64,000 nucleotides of DNA from CAIWHR01 sp040007035 (GCA_040007035.1 JBDTVU010000003.1:1-64000); one strand, 5' to 3'; positions 27,690-37,080 are shown, counted from the stretch's first letter. Notes: generated by a model not told the origin, from the letters alone. Numbers and translations: made by a program.

Positions 27690-28943
27690 ATGCCTGACCA
27701 GGCGCCCCCGTCCCGCGCCCTCGCGGAGGCCGTCGCTCTCTGCAGGCCGGAGGTAGTCTGCGCATGCCCGACGGCGACGCAGGCTTCGATCGTCGAGGCG
27801 CTGCGCGCGATCGCCGACGGCGGCGCACTCCCCGGCTGCGCCTTCGTCGATGCCGAGAGCGAGGCCGCCGCGCTCTCCGCCGCGATCGGGGCGTCGGCCG
27901 CGGGCGCCCGCGCCTACACCGCCACATCGGGCCAGGGCCTGCTGTCGATGGCCGAGGCGGTCTACGAGGCCGCCGACCTCGGTCTGCCCGTGGTCATGAC
28001 GATCGCCAATCGCGCGATCGGCGCTCCGTTCGACCTCTGGAACGACCACTCCGACAGCATGTCGATGCGCGACGCGGGGTGGATCCAGCTCTACCCGGAG
28101 ACGGGCCAGGAAGCGCTCGACCTGCACATCCAGGCGTTCCGCCTCGCCGAGGAGCTCGCCTGCCCGGCGATGGTGTGCGTCGACGGTTTCCTGCTCGACG
28201 ACGCCGGCGGGCGCGTCGACGTTCCGGCGCAGGCCGACGTCGACCTGTTCCTGCCGCCGTTCGAGCCGCGGCAGGTGCTCGACCCGTCCGAGCCCGTATC
28301 GATCGGCGCCACCGTCGGGCCGGAGGCCTTCACCGAAATGCGCTACCTCGCGCACCACAAGCAGCTGCGTGCGCTGTCGCTGATCCCTCAACTCTCGGCG
28401 TCGTTCGCGAAGGCGTTCGGCCGCGCCTCGGGCGGGCTCGTCCGTCCCTACCGGACCGCGGACGCCGAGACGATCGTCGTCGCGTTGGGCTCGATCAACG
28501 GCGCCGTGCGCGAAGTCGTCGACACGATGCGCCAGGCAGGTGAGCCGATCGGCTCGGTCTCGATCGGCGCGTTCCGCCCGTTCCCGGTCACCGCGCTGCG
28601 CGAGGCGCTGCAGCACGCGAAGCGTGTCGTCGTGCTGGAGAAGTGCCTCGCCGTGGGTCTGGGCGGCATCGTCTCCGACGGCGTCCGCCGGGCGCTGTCG
28701 GGGATCGCACTCAACGGCTACACGGTCATCGCCGGGCTCGGCGGCCGCGCGGTCACGCGTGCGTCGCTCGAGCAGCTCTTCGCCGACGCCGGTGCCGACG
28801 AGCTCGAGCAGGTCACGTTTCTCGATCTCAACGCGGACGTGGTCGCGCACGAGCTGGAGCGGGAGGCGCGCTCGCGCCGCACCGGCCCGACGGCCGAGGC
28901 GATCCTGCGCCGGCTCGGCGGGACGGCGCCGCGCGCCCGTTGA
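27690..28943 (+). CDS. porA: 2-oxoacid:ferredoxin oxidoreductase alpha subunit, divergent active site
   Basis: 417 aa, archaeal-type PorA size. Clear family blocks: DAESEAAALSAAIGASAAGARAYTATSGQGL, ANRAIGAPFDLWNDHSDSMSMRDAGWIQLY, EEL-CPAMVCVDGF, and the C-terminal SIGAFRPFP and VVVLEKCLAVGLGG. The N-terminal YPITP motif, whose Thr contacts substrate in PFOR, is here CPTAT (26-30), with Ala29 at the Thr position. The neighbouring NifJ keeps YPITPSS. The beta subunit is 8.5 kb away (37404), and gamma/delta subunits are absent. The start at 27690 follows GGAGAG. It may have altered chemistry or a non-catalytic role. Confidence 0.85.
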   Translation: MPDQAPPSRALAEAVALCRPEVVCACPTATQASIVEALRAIADGGALPGCAFVDAESEAAALSAAIGASAAGARAYTATSGQGLLSMAEAVYEAADLGLPVVMTIANRAIGAPFDLWNDHSDSMSMRDAGWIQLYPETGQEALDLHIQAFRLAEELACPAMVCVDGFLLDDAGGRVDVPAQADVDLFLPPFEPRQVLDPSEPVSIGATVGPEAFTEMRYLAHHKQLRALSLIPQLSASFAKAFGRASGGLVRPYRTADAETIVVALGSINGAVREVVDTMRQAGEPIGSVSIGAFRPFPVTALREALQHAKRVVVLEKCLAVGLGGIVSDGVRRALSGIALNGYTVIAGLGGRAVTRASLEQLFADAGADELEQVTFLDLNADVVAHELEREARSRRTGPTAEAILRRLGGTAPRAR

Positions 28944-28979
28944 CCGGGGCCGTGCCGCCCCCTCGCGGCCCCGGGCGCG

Positions 28980-29228
28980 TCAGCCGACGTGCAGGCGCTC
29001 GTACTTCGCCTGCAGCTGTTCCTTCGTCTCCGCGTGGTTCGGGTCGGGGACGATGCAGTCGGCCGGACAGACGGTGACGCACTGCGGCTCGTCGTGCGCG
29101 CCGATGCACTCGGTGCACTTCTCCGGGTCGATCGTGTAGATTGGAGAGCCGACGGTGATCGCCGTGTTGGGGCACGGCTCCACGCAGGCGTCGCAGGCGG
29201 TGCAGTCTTCGTTGATGATCAGTGCCAT
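28980..29228 (-). CDS. 2[4Fe-4S] ferredoxin (YfhL/Alvin type)
   Basis: 82 aa. First cluster motif Cys9-x2-12-x2-15-x3-19 and second Cys38-x2-41-x8-50-x3-54, the spacing with a long loop in the second motif that marks YfhL/Alvin-type ferredoxins. The C-terminal helix is extended (HAETKEQLQAKYERLHV). Such ferredoxins have very low potentials and fit as electron acceptor for NifJ and donor to Nfn, encoded in the same five-gene operon. It is the last gene, 61 bp after the DHOD-like gene, with GGGAG before the ATG. Confidence 0.92.
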   Translation of the reverse strand: MALIINEDCTACDACVEPCPNTAITVGSPIYTIDPEKCTECIGAHDEPQCVTVCPADCIVPDPNHAETKEQLQAKYERLHVG

Positions 29229-29289
29229 CGGGGTCTCCCGTTGCTGTCGTTCGAAACGCGCGCGACGCAGGCTACGCGAAGCGCGCCGG

Positions 29290-30294
29290 CTAGGCAAGTT
29301 GGCTCGTGTAGGAGCGCAACGCCTTCATGTAGTTCGCCCGCTCGAAGGCGTCGGGGTCGGGACAGGACTGCTGGCTCAGCGACCCCTTCAGCTGCTCGAC
29401 GGAGCTGTACTCGCGCTCGGTCATCCACGCCTCGATCCCGCGCACCATCGTGCCGACGTGCGCCGGCCCGCGGGCGAGGAGGCTGCTCGCGAGCATCACG
29501 CAGTCGGCACCCGCGAGGAGCAGCTTCAGCACGTCGTCGGGTGTGTGCGCGCCGCCCGTCGCCGCGAGGCTCGTGCCGACGCGGCCGCGCAGGATCGCGA
29601 TCCATCGCAGCGCGAGCCGCAGCTCGTCGGACGTCGACAACACGAGGTGCGGCGCCACTTCCAGCTCCTCGAGCAGGATGTCGGGCTGCAGGAAGCGGTT
29701 GAACAGCACGAGCCCGGCGGCGCCGGCCGCCGCAAGCCGCGCGGCCATGTTGGCCATCGCGCTGAAGTACGGCGCGATCTTGACGGCGACGGGGACGCTC
29801 ACCTGCCGCGCGACGGACGCGACGAGGTCGACGTAGCGGCGCTCGACGTCCGTACTCGTGTCGCCGACGGAGGCCGCGAGGAAGTAGACGTTGAGCTCGA
29901 TCGCGTCGGCGCCGGCCTCCTGCAGCTTGCGCGCGATGCCGGTCCAGCCGCCCGGCGTGTAGCCGTTGAGGCTCGCGATCACCGGCACCGAGAGCGCCTT
30001 CTTCGCGTCCGCTACGAGCTCGAGGTACTTGTCCGGCCCGGTGCTGTACTGCATCTGCGGGAAGAACCCCTGCGCCTCCGGCGAGAGTTCCGCGCCTTGC
30101 AGCAGCAGGTCGTGCGTGGCCATCTCGTCGTGCTCGATCTGCTCCTCGAACAGCGACGGCAGCACGACAGCGGCGATGCCGGCGTCCTGCAGGCGCAGGA
30201 GGCTGTCGAGCGAACCCGTCAGCGGCGAGGCGGACGCGACGATCGGGTGCTTCAGCGCGAGCCCGAGGTAGCGGGTGGAGAGGTCGACGCTCAT
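29290..30294 (-). CDS. Dihydroorotate dehydrogenase-like flavoprotein
   Basis: 334 aa with the DHOD/PreA (beta/alpha)8 FMN barrel: LSTRYLGLALKHPIVASASPLTG at the start, PVIASLNGYTPGGW, GADAIELNVYF, PVAVKIAPYF, LVLFNRF and GGAHTPDDVLKLLLAGADCVMLAS phosphate-binding strands. In true class 1 DHOD the catalytic base is Cys or Ser in a flexible loop; here the corresponding stretch has no obvious match, so it is probably not a pyrimidine enzyme. Its ATG overlaps the nifJ stop (ATGA), so it is coupled to PFOR. Homologues beside nifJ are usually annotated only as DHOD-like. The substrate is unknown. Confidence 0.87.
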   Translation of the reverse strand: MSVDLSTRYLGLALKHPIVASASPLTGSLDSLLRLQDAGIAAVVLPSLFEEQIEHDEMATHDLLLQGAELSPEAQGFFPQMQYSTGPDKYLELVADAKKALSVPVIASLNGYTPGGWTGIARKLQEAGADAIELNVYFLAASVGDTSTDVERRYVDLVASVARQVSVPVAVKIAPYFSAMANMAARLAAAGAAGLVLFNRFLQPDILLEELEVAPHLVLSTSDELRLALRWIAILRGRVGTSLAATGGAHTPDDVLKLLLAGADCVMLASSLLARGPAHVGTMVRGIEAWMTEREYSSVEQLKGSLSQQSCPDPDAFERANYMKALRSYTSQLA

Positions 30295-33200
30295 GACGAT
30301 GCCTCCTCGGAGTTCGCTGCCTTCGCCTCGCCAGCGGCTTCGGCGGCGGCCGGCGCCGCGCCCGGCCCGCGGTCGTCGGTGACGACGCGGTGGACGCCGG
30401 CCACCTGCTCGTAGAGCTGCCAGCGCGCGTCGGCGTCGTGCTGCGCGGCCTTCATCAGCTGCTTCGCGCGCGCCGGGTCGGACTGCGCCAGCATCGCGTA
30501 GCGGCCCTCCTTCATCACGAACTGCTCGAGCGGCTGCGTCGGCTTGCGCGAGTCGAGCTTGAGCGGCTGGTCGGCGCCGTCCATGCCGAGCCGCGGGTCG
30601 TAGTGGTACAGCGTCAGGTACCCGGACTTCACCGCGTCGCGCTGGTGGCTCATGCCGGTCGTCATGTCGATGCCGTGCGCGATGCAGTGGCTGTACGCGA
30701 TGATCAGCGACGGCCCCGGCCACGACGCCGCCTCCTGGAACGTGCGCACCGTCTGCACCGGGTTCGCGCCCACCGCAACCTGCGCGACGTACACGTTGCC
30801 GTACGCCATCGCAATCATGCCGAGGTCCTTCTTGCCTGTCGACTTGCCGGCGGCGGCGAACTTCGCGACCGCTCCGCGCGGCGTCGACTTCGACGCCTGC
30901 CCGCCCGTGTTGCTGTAGACCTCGGTGTCGAGCACGAGGACGTTGACATTCCTGCCGGAGGCGAGCACGTGGTCGAGCCCGCCGTAGCCGATGTCGTAGG
31001 CCCAGCCGTCGCCGCCGACGATCCAGACACTGCGCACGACGAGATTGTCGGCGACCGCGGCGAGCCGGGCCGCCTCGGGAGAACGGAGCTTCCCGAGCTT
31101 CGCCTTCAGCGCCTTCACCCGCCCGCGCTGCGCCCTGACCTCCTCGTCGGTTCCCTGCGGCGCCGCGAGGAGCCCTTCGGCGAGCTCGGTGCCGATGTCG
31201 CCCTCGAGCGCGCGCACGAGGATCTGCGCGAGGTCGCGTTGCGCGTCGACCGCGAGGCGCATGCCGAGGCCGAACTCGGCGTTGTCCTCGAACAGGCTGT
31301 TGGCCCACGCCGGTCCCTGGCCCTCCGCGTTCTTCGCCCACGGCGTCGTCGGCAGGTTGCCACCGTAGATCGACGAGCAGCCGGTTGCGTTGGCGATCAT
31401 CAGCCGGTCGCCGTAGAGCTGCGACAGGAGCTTCAGGTACGGAGTCTCGCCGCAGCCGCTGCACGCGCCCGAATACTCGAACAGCGGCAGGCGCATCTGC
31501 GAGCCGCGCAGCCCGTCGATCTTGTCGAAGGACGGTCGCACCTCGGGCAGCGTGAGGAAGAACTCGTAGTTGGCGCGCTCGGCCTCGAGGTGCTCCTGCT
31601 TCGGCGCCATGTTGACCGCCTTGTGCTTGACGACCTGCTTGCTCCTCGTCGGGCAGACGTCGACGCAGATCCCGCAGCCCGTGCAGTCCTCCGGCGCGAC
31701 CTGCAGGCTGTAGAACATCCCCTCGAGTCCGCTGCCGTCCTTGCGCGAATACGGCACCGCCTTGAACGTCGCCGGCGCGCGCTTCATGTCCTCGGCCGTG
31801 AGCACCGTCTGGCGGATCGCGGCGTGCGGGCAGGCGAGCGGGCAGATCGCGCACTGCGTGCAGATCGTCTCGTCCCAGATCGGGATCTCCTGCGCGATGC
31901 TGCGCTTCTCCCACTGCGCCGTGGCGGTCGGGAACGTTCCGTCGATCGGCATCGCCGACACCGGCAGCAGATCGCCCTTGCCATCCAGCATCATCGCCGT
32001 CACGCGCTGGACGAAGTCCGGCGCCGCGCGCGGCACGACCGGGCGGCGCGACAGCGTCGAGTCGGCGCGCTCCGGCACGACGACTTCGCGCAGCGCCGCG
32101 AGCGACCCGTCCACGGCGGCGAAGTTGCGGGCAAGGACAGTCTCGCCGCGCTTGCCGTAGGTCTTGCGGATCGCGTCCTTGATCTTCGCGATCGCCTCCT
32201 CGCGCGGCAGGATGCCCGAGATCGCGAAGAAGCACGCCTGGGTCACCGTGTTGATGCGCCCGGCGAGCCCCGCCTGCTTCGCCACCATCAGCGCGTCGAC
32301 GACGTAGAACCGGAGCTTCTTCGCGAGGATCTGCTCCTGCGCCTCGCGCGGGAGCTTGCCCCACACCTCGTCGGGCCCGTACGGGCTGTTGAGCAGGAAC
32401 GTCGCGCCCGGCCGCGCGAGCGCGAGCACGTCGAGCTTCTCCATGAACTCGAACTGGTGGCAGGCGACGAAGTCGGCCCGCTGGATGAGATACGTCGACT
32501 CGATCGGCTTCGGGCCGAACCGCAGGTGCGAAACCGTGATCGCGCCCGACTTCTTGCTGTCGTAGACGAAGTACCCCTGCGCGTGCAGCGGCGCGTTCTC
32601 GCCGATGATCTTCACGGTGTTCTTGGTCGCGCCGACGGTGCCGTCGGCGCCCAGCCCGTAGAACACGGCGCGCGTGACGCCCTCGGCCTCGGTCTCGAAG
32701 TCGTCGTCCCACCGCAGCGACAGGTGGGTGACGTCGTCGACGATGCCGACGGTGAAATGCCGCTTCGGCTTCGGCGCGGCGAGCTGGTCGAGCGCGGCCT
32801 TCGCCATCGCCGGCGTGTACTCCTTCGACGAGAGCCCGTAGCGGCCGCCGATCACGCGCGGCAGCGCCCCTTCCGTCCACTCCTCGGCGAGCGCGGTGAC
32901 GATGTCCTGGTAGAGCGGCTCGCCGATCGCGCCGGGTTCCTTCGTCCGGTCGAGTGCCGCGATCGAGCGGACCGTCTTCGGCAGCGCGGCGACGAACGCC
33001 TGCGTGTCGAACGGCCGGTACAGCCGCACGGTGACGAGTCCGACCTTCTCGCCCGCGCCGACGAGCCGCGCGACCGCCTCGCGCGAGGCGCCCACGCCCG
33101 AGCCCATCTGCACCAGAACGCGCTCGGCGTCCGGCGCACCCGTGTAGTCGAAGAGCCCGTAGCGGCGCCCGGTGAGCTTCGCGAACCGGTCCATCGATTC

Positions 33201-33932
33201 GACGACGATCGAGGGCACCGCATCGTAGAAGGCGTTGCACGCCTCGCGTGCCTGGAAGAAGACGTCCGGGTTCTGCGCCGAGCCGCGCAGCACCGGCGCG
33301 TCCGGGTTGAGCGCCCGCGCCCGGTGTGCCTCGACCAGCTTCTCGTCGACGAGCCCGCGCACCTCGTCCTCGAACAGCAGGTCGATCTTGTTGACCTCGT
33401 GGCTCGTGCGGAAGCCGTCGAAGAAGTGCAGGAACGGCACGCGCGACTTCAACGTCGACATGAACGCGATCATCGCCATGTCCTGCGCTTCCTGCACGCT
33501 GCAGGAGGCGAGGAGCGCGAAGCCGGTGGTACGCGCCGCCATGACGTCGCTGTGGTCGCCGAAGATCGACAGCGCGTGCGTGGCGAGCGTGCGCGCTGCG
33601 ATGTGGAACACGGTGGGCGTGAGCTCGCCGGCGATCTTGAACATGTTGGGCAGCTTGAGCAGCAGTCCCTGCGATGCGGTGAACGTCGTGGTGAGCGCGC
33701 CGGCCTGCAGTGAGCCGTGCACCGCGCCCGCGGCGCCGCCCTCGCTCTGCATTTCGATTACCTGCGGCACCATACCCCAGACGTTCGTCTGCCCGGCCGC
33801 CGACCATGCGTCGGCGAGCTCGCCCATTGTCGACGACGGCGTGATCGGATAGATCGCGATGACCTCGCTGGTCAGGTGGGCGATTCGCGCCGCGGCCTCG
33901 TTGCCATCCAGCACGTGCGAGCGTTCGGTCAT
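30291..33932 (-). CDS. nifJ: Pyruvate:ferredoxin (flavodoxin) oxidoreductase, single-chain
   Basis: 1213 aa, full size for the homodimeric enzyme. Oxidises pyruvate with CoA to acetyl-CoA, CO2 and reduced ferredoxin. Domain I has AIYPITPSSTMGE (catalytic Thr). The two [4Fe-4S] motifs are CTQCAICPLACP and CTGCGICVDVCP. Domain VI has the proximal-cluster Cys (CSGCGETP) and an intact TPP motif GDGWAYDIGYGG...LDTEVYSNTGGQ. It lies 54 bp after the rubrerythrin gene and overlaps the DHOD gene. Oxygen sensitivity would explain the rubrerythrin. An N-terminal serine-free start MTERSHVLDGNEAA is normal. Confidence 0.96.
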   Translation of the reverse strand: MTERSHVLDGNEAAARIAHLTSEVIAIYPITPSSTMGELADAWSAAGQTNVWGMVPQVIEMQSEGGAAGAVHGSLQAGALTTTFTASQGLLLKLPNMFKIAGELTPTVFHIAARTLATHALSIFGDHSDVMAARTTGFALLASCSVQEAQDMAMIAFMSTLKSRVPFLHFFDGFRTSHEVNKIDLLFEDEVRGLVDEKLVEAHRARALNPDAPVLRGSAQNPDVFFQAREACNAFYDAVPSIVVESMDRFAKLTGRRYGLFDYTGAPDAERVLVQMGSGVGASREAVARLVGAGEKVGLVTVRLYRPFDTQAFVAALPKTVRSIAALDRTKEPGAIGEPLYQDIVTALAEEWTEGALPRVIGGRYGLSSKEYTPAMAKAALDQLAAPKPKRHFTVGIVDDVTHLSLRWDDDFETEAEGVTRAVFYGLGADGTVGATKNTVKIIGENAPLHAQGYFVYDSKKSGAITVSHLRFGPKPIESTYLIQRADFVACHQFEFMEKLDVLALARPGATFLLNSPYGPDEVWGKLPREAQEQILAKKLRFYVVDALMVAKQAGLAGRINTVTQACFFAISGILPREEAIAKIKDAIRKTYGKRGETVLARNFAAVDGSLAALREVVVPERADSTLSRRPVVPRAAPDFVQRVTAMMLDGKGDLLPVSAMPIDGTFPTATAQWEKRSIAQEIPIWDETICTQCAICPLACPHAAIRQTVLTAEDMKRAPATFKAVPYSRKDGSGLEGMFYSLQVAPEDCTGCGICVDVCPTRSKQVVKHKAVNMAPKQEHLEAERANYEFFLTLPEVRPSFDKIDGLRGSQMRLPLFEYSGACSGCGETPYLKLLSQLYGDRLMIANATGCSSIYGGNLPTTPWAKNAEGQGPAWANSLFEDNAEFGLGMRLAVDAQRDLAQILVRALEGDIGTELAEGLLAAPQGTDEEVRAQRGRVKALKAKLGKLRSPEAARLAAVADNLVVRSVWIVGGDGWAYDIGYGGLDHVLASGRNVNVLVLDTEVYSNTGGQASKSTPRGAVAKFAAAGKSTGKKDLGMIAMAYGNVYVAQVAVGANPVQTVRTFQEAASWPGPSLIIAYSHCIAHGIDMTTGMSHQRDAVKSGYLTLYHYDPRLGMDGADQPLKLDSRKPTQPLEQFVMKEGRYAMLAQSDPARAKQLMKAAQHDADARWQLYEQVAGVHRVVTDDRGPGAAPAAAEAAGEAKAANSEEASS

Positions 33933-33986
33933 GTTCGTTCCCCGGCGATGACGGGCGTTCCCGCGGCGGCGGCCGCGCGCCCGTCG

Positions 33987-34622
33987 TTACAGAATGCCCG
34001 CCTTGCCGTCCTGCCAGCGACGGAATTCGGTCCTGAGCAGCTCGACGTGCTCGCGCTCCTCGGCGGCGAGCTCGAGGTAGAGCTCGCGCTCCGGCGATGC
34101 CGCGGGCGCCTGCTCCCCTTCGCGGGCGAAGAACTCCGCCGCGCGGATCTCAAACGCGATCGCGATCCGGAACAGGTTCCCCGGATCCTCGGGATTGCGG
34201 TCGATGCCGGCGAAGATCGCCGCACGGTCGATCTGGAAGTCGACCGACGCCGCGGGCACCTCCGCGTGATAGCGCTTCGTCAGCGTCTGCATGTGCTCGT
34301 CTTCCATCGCAGCCAGGCGCGAGAAGAGGTCGCGCAGCCCGGCGTCCGCGGCGTCACGCGCGGCGCGCTGGTAGAACGCGCGCCCGCCGAGCTCGATCTC
34401 GAAGGCTTTGCGCACCGCCTCCACCGCGGCGTCGCCCTCGACCGCGCCCCGCTCGAGGAGCTCGAGCTTCCCCTTGCAGTACGGGCACAGACCGTAAGGG
34501 AACGCAAAGCCCTCGGCAACCTTGCGGCAGGACGTGCAGCGCCAGGAGAGCTCCACGCCGGCGCAGCAGACGTAGGATTCCTCGTCTTCGAGCGGACGCT
34601 GGCAACGCGGACAGGTGCTCAT
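33987..34622 (-). CDS. Rubrerythrin-like di-iron protein with N-terminal zinc ribbons
   Basis: 211 aa. Residues 1-50 hold paired Cys motifs (C4/C7, C19/C20, C29/C32, C46/C49) forming one or two rubredoxin/zinc-ribbon knuckles. The rest is a ferritin-like four-helix domain with Glu-x2-His pairs (MEDEHMQTL and EEREHVELL) and two further Glu helices (AFEIELGGRAFYQRA, AFEIRAAEFFAREG). Rubrerythrins reduce peroxide using reduced rubredoxin or ferredoxin. Having the ribbon first is the reversed domain order. Coupled to the Nfn gene by ATGA overlap, it probably protects NifJ from oxidants. Confidence 0.87.
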   Translation of the reverse strand: MSTCPRCQRPLEDEESYVCCAGVELSWRCTSCRKVAEGFAFPYGLCPYCKGKLELLERGAVEGDAAVEAVRKAFEIELGGRAFYQRAARDAADAGLRDLFSRLAAMEDEHMQTLTKRYHAEVPAASVDFQIDRAAIFAGIDRNPEDPGNLFRIAIAFEIRAAEFFAREGEQAPAASPERELYLELAAEEREHVELLRTEFRRWQDGKAGIL

Positions 34623-36973
34623 GACGAAACCTCGCTCGGATTCGGGGTCGGGGGCGCGCCGGCCGGCGCGGCGAACGCGTCGGCATCGGCCTGTGTGATC
34701 GGCCATTTCGTCTTGCCGCCGGCGAGCCAGGCGCCGATCGCCCGCGCGGCGCGGCGGCCGGCACCCATCGCCAGGATCACCGTGGCGCCGCCCGTCACGA
34801 TGTCGCCGCCGGCGAAGACGCCGGGCACGCTCGTCGCCTGCGTGTACGGGTCGGCAACGATGTAGCCCCACTTGGTGAGCTCGAGCCCGGGCGTGGACTT
34901 GGTGACGATCGGGTTGGCCTTGGTCCCGAGCGCGTAGATCACGGTGTCGCACTCGAGCTCGACGAACTCGTCCAGCGGCACCGGTTTGCGGCGGCCCTTC
35001 TCGTCCGGCTCGCCCAGCATCATCTTCTGCACCCTCATCCCGCGTACGTTGGCCTCGTCGTCGACGAGGATCTCGACCGGCGAGTGCAGGAAGAAGAACT
35101 CGATGCCTTCCTCCTTCGCGTGGCGCAGCTCTTCGATCCGTGCCGGCGCCTCGGCCTCCGTCCGCCGGTACACGCAGCGCACCGTCGGGGCGCCCAGACG
35201 CTTCGATACGCGCAGGCAGTCCATCGCGGTGTTGCCGGCGCCGATCACGACGACGCTCTTGCCGGGCGTGACCGGCGTATCGATGTACGGGAACTTGTCG
35301 CCGCCCATCAGGTTGACGCGGGTGAGGAACTCGTTGGCCGAGTAGACTTGGCCCGCGAACTCGCCGGGGATGCCGAGGAACGACGGCGCGCCGGCGCCGG
35401 CGCCGACGAACACCGCGTCGAAGCCCATTCCCTCCATGAGCTGCAGCACCGAGAACGTTTTGCCGATCACCTTGTTGGTCTCGAACTTCACGCCGAGCCC
35501 CTTCAGGTTGTCGACCTCGCGCGCGATGATCTCCCGCGGCAGCCGGAACGACGGGATACCGTACTGCAGCACTCCGCCGACGACGTGCAGCGCCTCGTAC
35601 ACGGTCACGTCGCATCCGGCCTGGACGACGTCGGCTGCGACCGCGAGTCCCGACGGGCCCGAGCCGACCACGGCGACATTGCCGAGCCTGGGCCCGACCC
35701 GCGGCGGCGCGGCCTTGCGCGGCTTCGCGCTGTCGCCGACAAAGCGCTCGAGCCGCCCGATCGCGACCGACTCCAGCTTGCGGCCGACCACGCACTGCGC
35801 CTCGCACTGCGACTCCTGTGGGCAGACGCGGCCGCAGATCGACGGCAGCAGGTTCGATTCGTTGATGACCGCCAGCGCGCCGTCGATGTCGCGGACCAGG
35901 ATGTGCTTGATGAAGCGCGGGATGTCGATCGACACCGGGCAGCCCTCGATGCAGGCGGCCTTCGAGCACATGATGCAGCGCTCCGCCTCGGCGAGCGCGT
36001 CGGCCATAGAGTAGCCGAGGTTCACCTCCTTGAAGTTTCGCGCACGCTCGACCGGGTCGCGCTCGGGCATCTTCGTCGCGTGCGGCGCCAGGTCCTTGTA
36101 CTTCTTGTAGTTCTTCTTGTTCTGCTCGAACAGCACCTTCTCGACGTGGCACACGTGCGCGTAGTCGTCGTTTGCGGTCGACTCCTCACCCTTGAACCGC
36201 TTCTGGCGCAGCATGAGCTCGCGGAAATCGACCCGATGGCCGTCGAAGTCAGGGCCGTCGACGCAGGCAAACTTGATCTCGTCGCCGACCGTCACCCGGC
36301 AGGAGCCGCACATGCCGGTGCCATCGACCATGATCGCGTTGAGCGACACCATCGTCTTCACGCCGAACGGCCGCGTCGTCTCCACGCAGGCGTTCATCAT
36401 CGGCAGCGGCCCGATGGCGATCACCAGGTCCGGCTTGTCCTTCTCGAGGACCTCCTGCAGCGCCGCGGTGACGAAGCCGGGTTTCCCGTAGCTGCCGTCG
36501 TCGGTGCAGACGATCAGGTCGTCGCATTCCCGGCCGAATTTCTCCTCCCAGAACACGAGGTCCTTCGAGCGGAAGCCGATGATGCCGGTCGTGCGGTTGC
36601 CCGCCGCCTTGAACGCGCGGAGCTGCGGGTACACCGGGGCGACGCCGAGCCCGCCGCCGACCAGCACGACGTGCCCGGCCTTGCTGAGGTGCTGCGGCAG
36701 GCCGAGCGGCCCGACGAAGTCGGCGAACGTGTCGCCGGCCTTGTAGTGGTCGCGCATGTCCTGTGTCGTCTTGCCGAGCGCCTGGATCACGAGCGTCACG
36801 GTGCCCGCGTCGGGGTCGTAGTCGGCGATCGTCAGCGGGATGCGCTCGCTGCCCTCGTGCAGGCGCAACATGACGAAGTGCCCAGGCTGCGCCGCGCGGG
36901 CGACGTCGGGTGCCAGCACGTCCCAGAGGAACGTGGTATCGGAGAAGGCTTCGCGCCGGGTGATCGTGTACAT
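34619..36973 (-). CDS. nfnAB: Fused NfnA-NfnB: NADH-dependent reduced ferredoxin:NADP+ oxidoreductase
   Basis: 784 aa. Residues 1 to about 290 match NfnA/SudB: FNR-type FAD/NAD domain (PGHFVMLRLHEGSERIPLTIADYD, VGGGLGVAPVYPQLRAF) and a [2Fe-2S] site (GMCGSCRVTVG...FACVDGPDFDGH). Residues about 310-784 match NfnB/SudA/GltD: two [4Fe-4S] motifs (CIMCSKAACIEGCPVSIDIP and CGRVCPQESQCEAQC), FAD motif GSGPSGLAVAADV and NADP motif GAGNTAMDCLRVSKRLG. In most organisms these are two genes; here they are one frame. The family bifurcates electrons between NADPH, NAD and ferredoxin. It is the first gene of the nifJ operon, with GGAAGG before the ATG. Confidence 0.9.
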   Translation of the reverse strand: MYTITRREAFSDTTFLWDVLAPDVARAAQPGHFVMLRLHEGSERIPLTIADYDPDAGTVTLVIQALGKTTQDMRDHYKAGDTFADFVGPLGLPQHLSKAGHVVLVGGGLGVAPVYPQLRAFKAAGNRTTGIIGFRSKDLVFWEEKFGRECDDLIVCTDDGSYGKPGFVTAALQEVLEKDKPDLVIAIGPLPMMNACVETTRPFGVKTMVSLNAIMVDGTGMCGSCRVTVGDEIKFACVDGPDFDGHRVDFRELMLRQKRFKGEESTANDDYAHVCHVEKVLFEQNKKNYKKYKDLAPHATKMPERDPVERARNFKEVNLGYSMADALAEAERCIMCSKAACIEGCPVSIDIPRFIKHILVRDIDGALAVINESNLLPSICGRVCPQESQCEAQCVVGRKLESVAIGRLERFVGDSAKPRKAAPPRVGPRLGNVAVVGSGPSGLAVAADVVQAGCDVTVYEALHVVGGVLQYGIPSFRLPREIIAREVDNLKGLGVKFETNKVIGKTFSVLQLMEGMGFDAVFVGAGAGAPSFLGIPGEFAGQVYSANEFLTRVNLMGGDKFPYIDTPVTPGKSVVVIGAGNTAMDCLRVSKRLGAPTVRCVYRRTEAEAPARIEELRHAKEEGIEFFFLHSPVEILVDDEANVRGMRVQKMMLGEPDEKGRRKPVPLDEFVELECDTVIYALGTKANPIVTKSTPGLELTKWGYIVADPYTQATSVPGVFAGGDIVTGGATVILAMGAGRRAARAIGAWLAGGKTKWPITQADADAFAAPAGAPPTPNPSEVSS

Positions 36974-37080
36974 GAAAGCCCTTCCTCTGCTCAGCCGGTG
37001 GACATCCGGGCCGAGGTCCCGCGGAACGGACGCGCGGACCCTGCCGGCATGAATCTTCAAGGCAACGGGGCCGCGGCGGG

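Noticed and set aside
29290..30294. pyrD (pyrimidine biosynthesis)
   Set aside because: Fold matches, but no recognisable DHOD catalytic loop, and the gene is translationally coupled to nifJ rather than to pyr genes.
30390..33713. 1107-aa open frame opposite nifJ
   Set aside because: Low-complexity Arg/Leu/Val/Asp string; NifJ on the other strand has complete motifs.
37049..37065. Second Fnr box just before nfn (TTGAAGATTCATGCC on the minus strand)
   Set aside because: Only one half-site resembles the consensus and it overlaps the possible -10 region.
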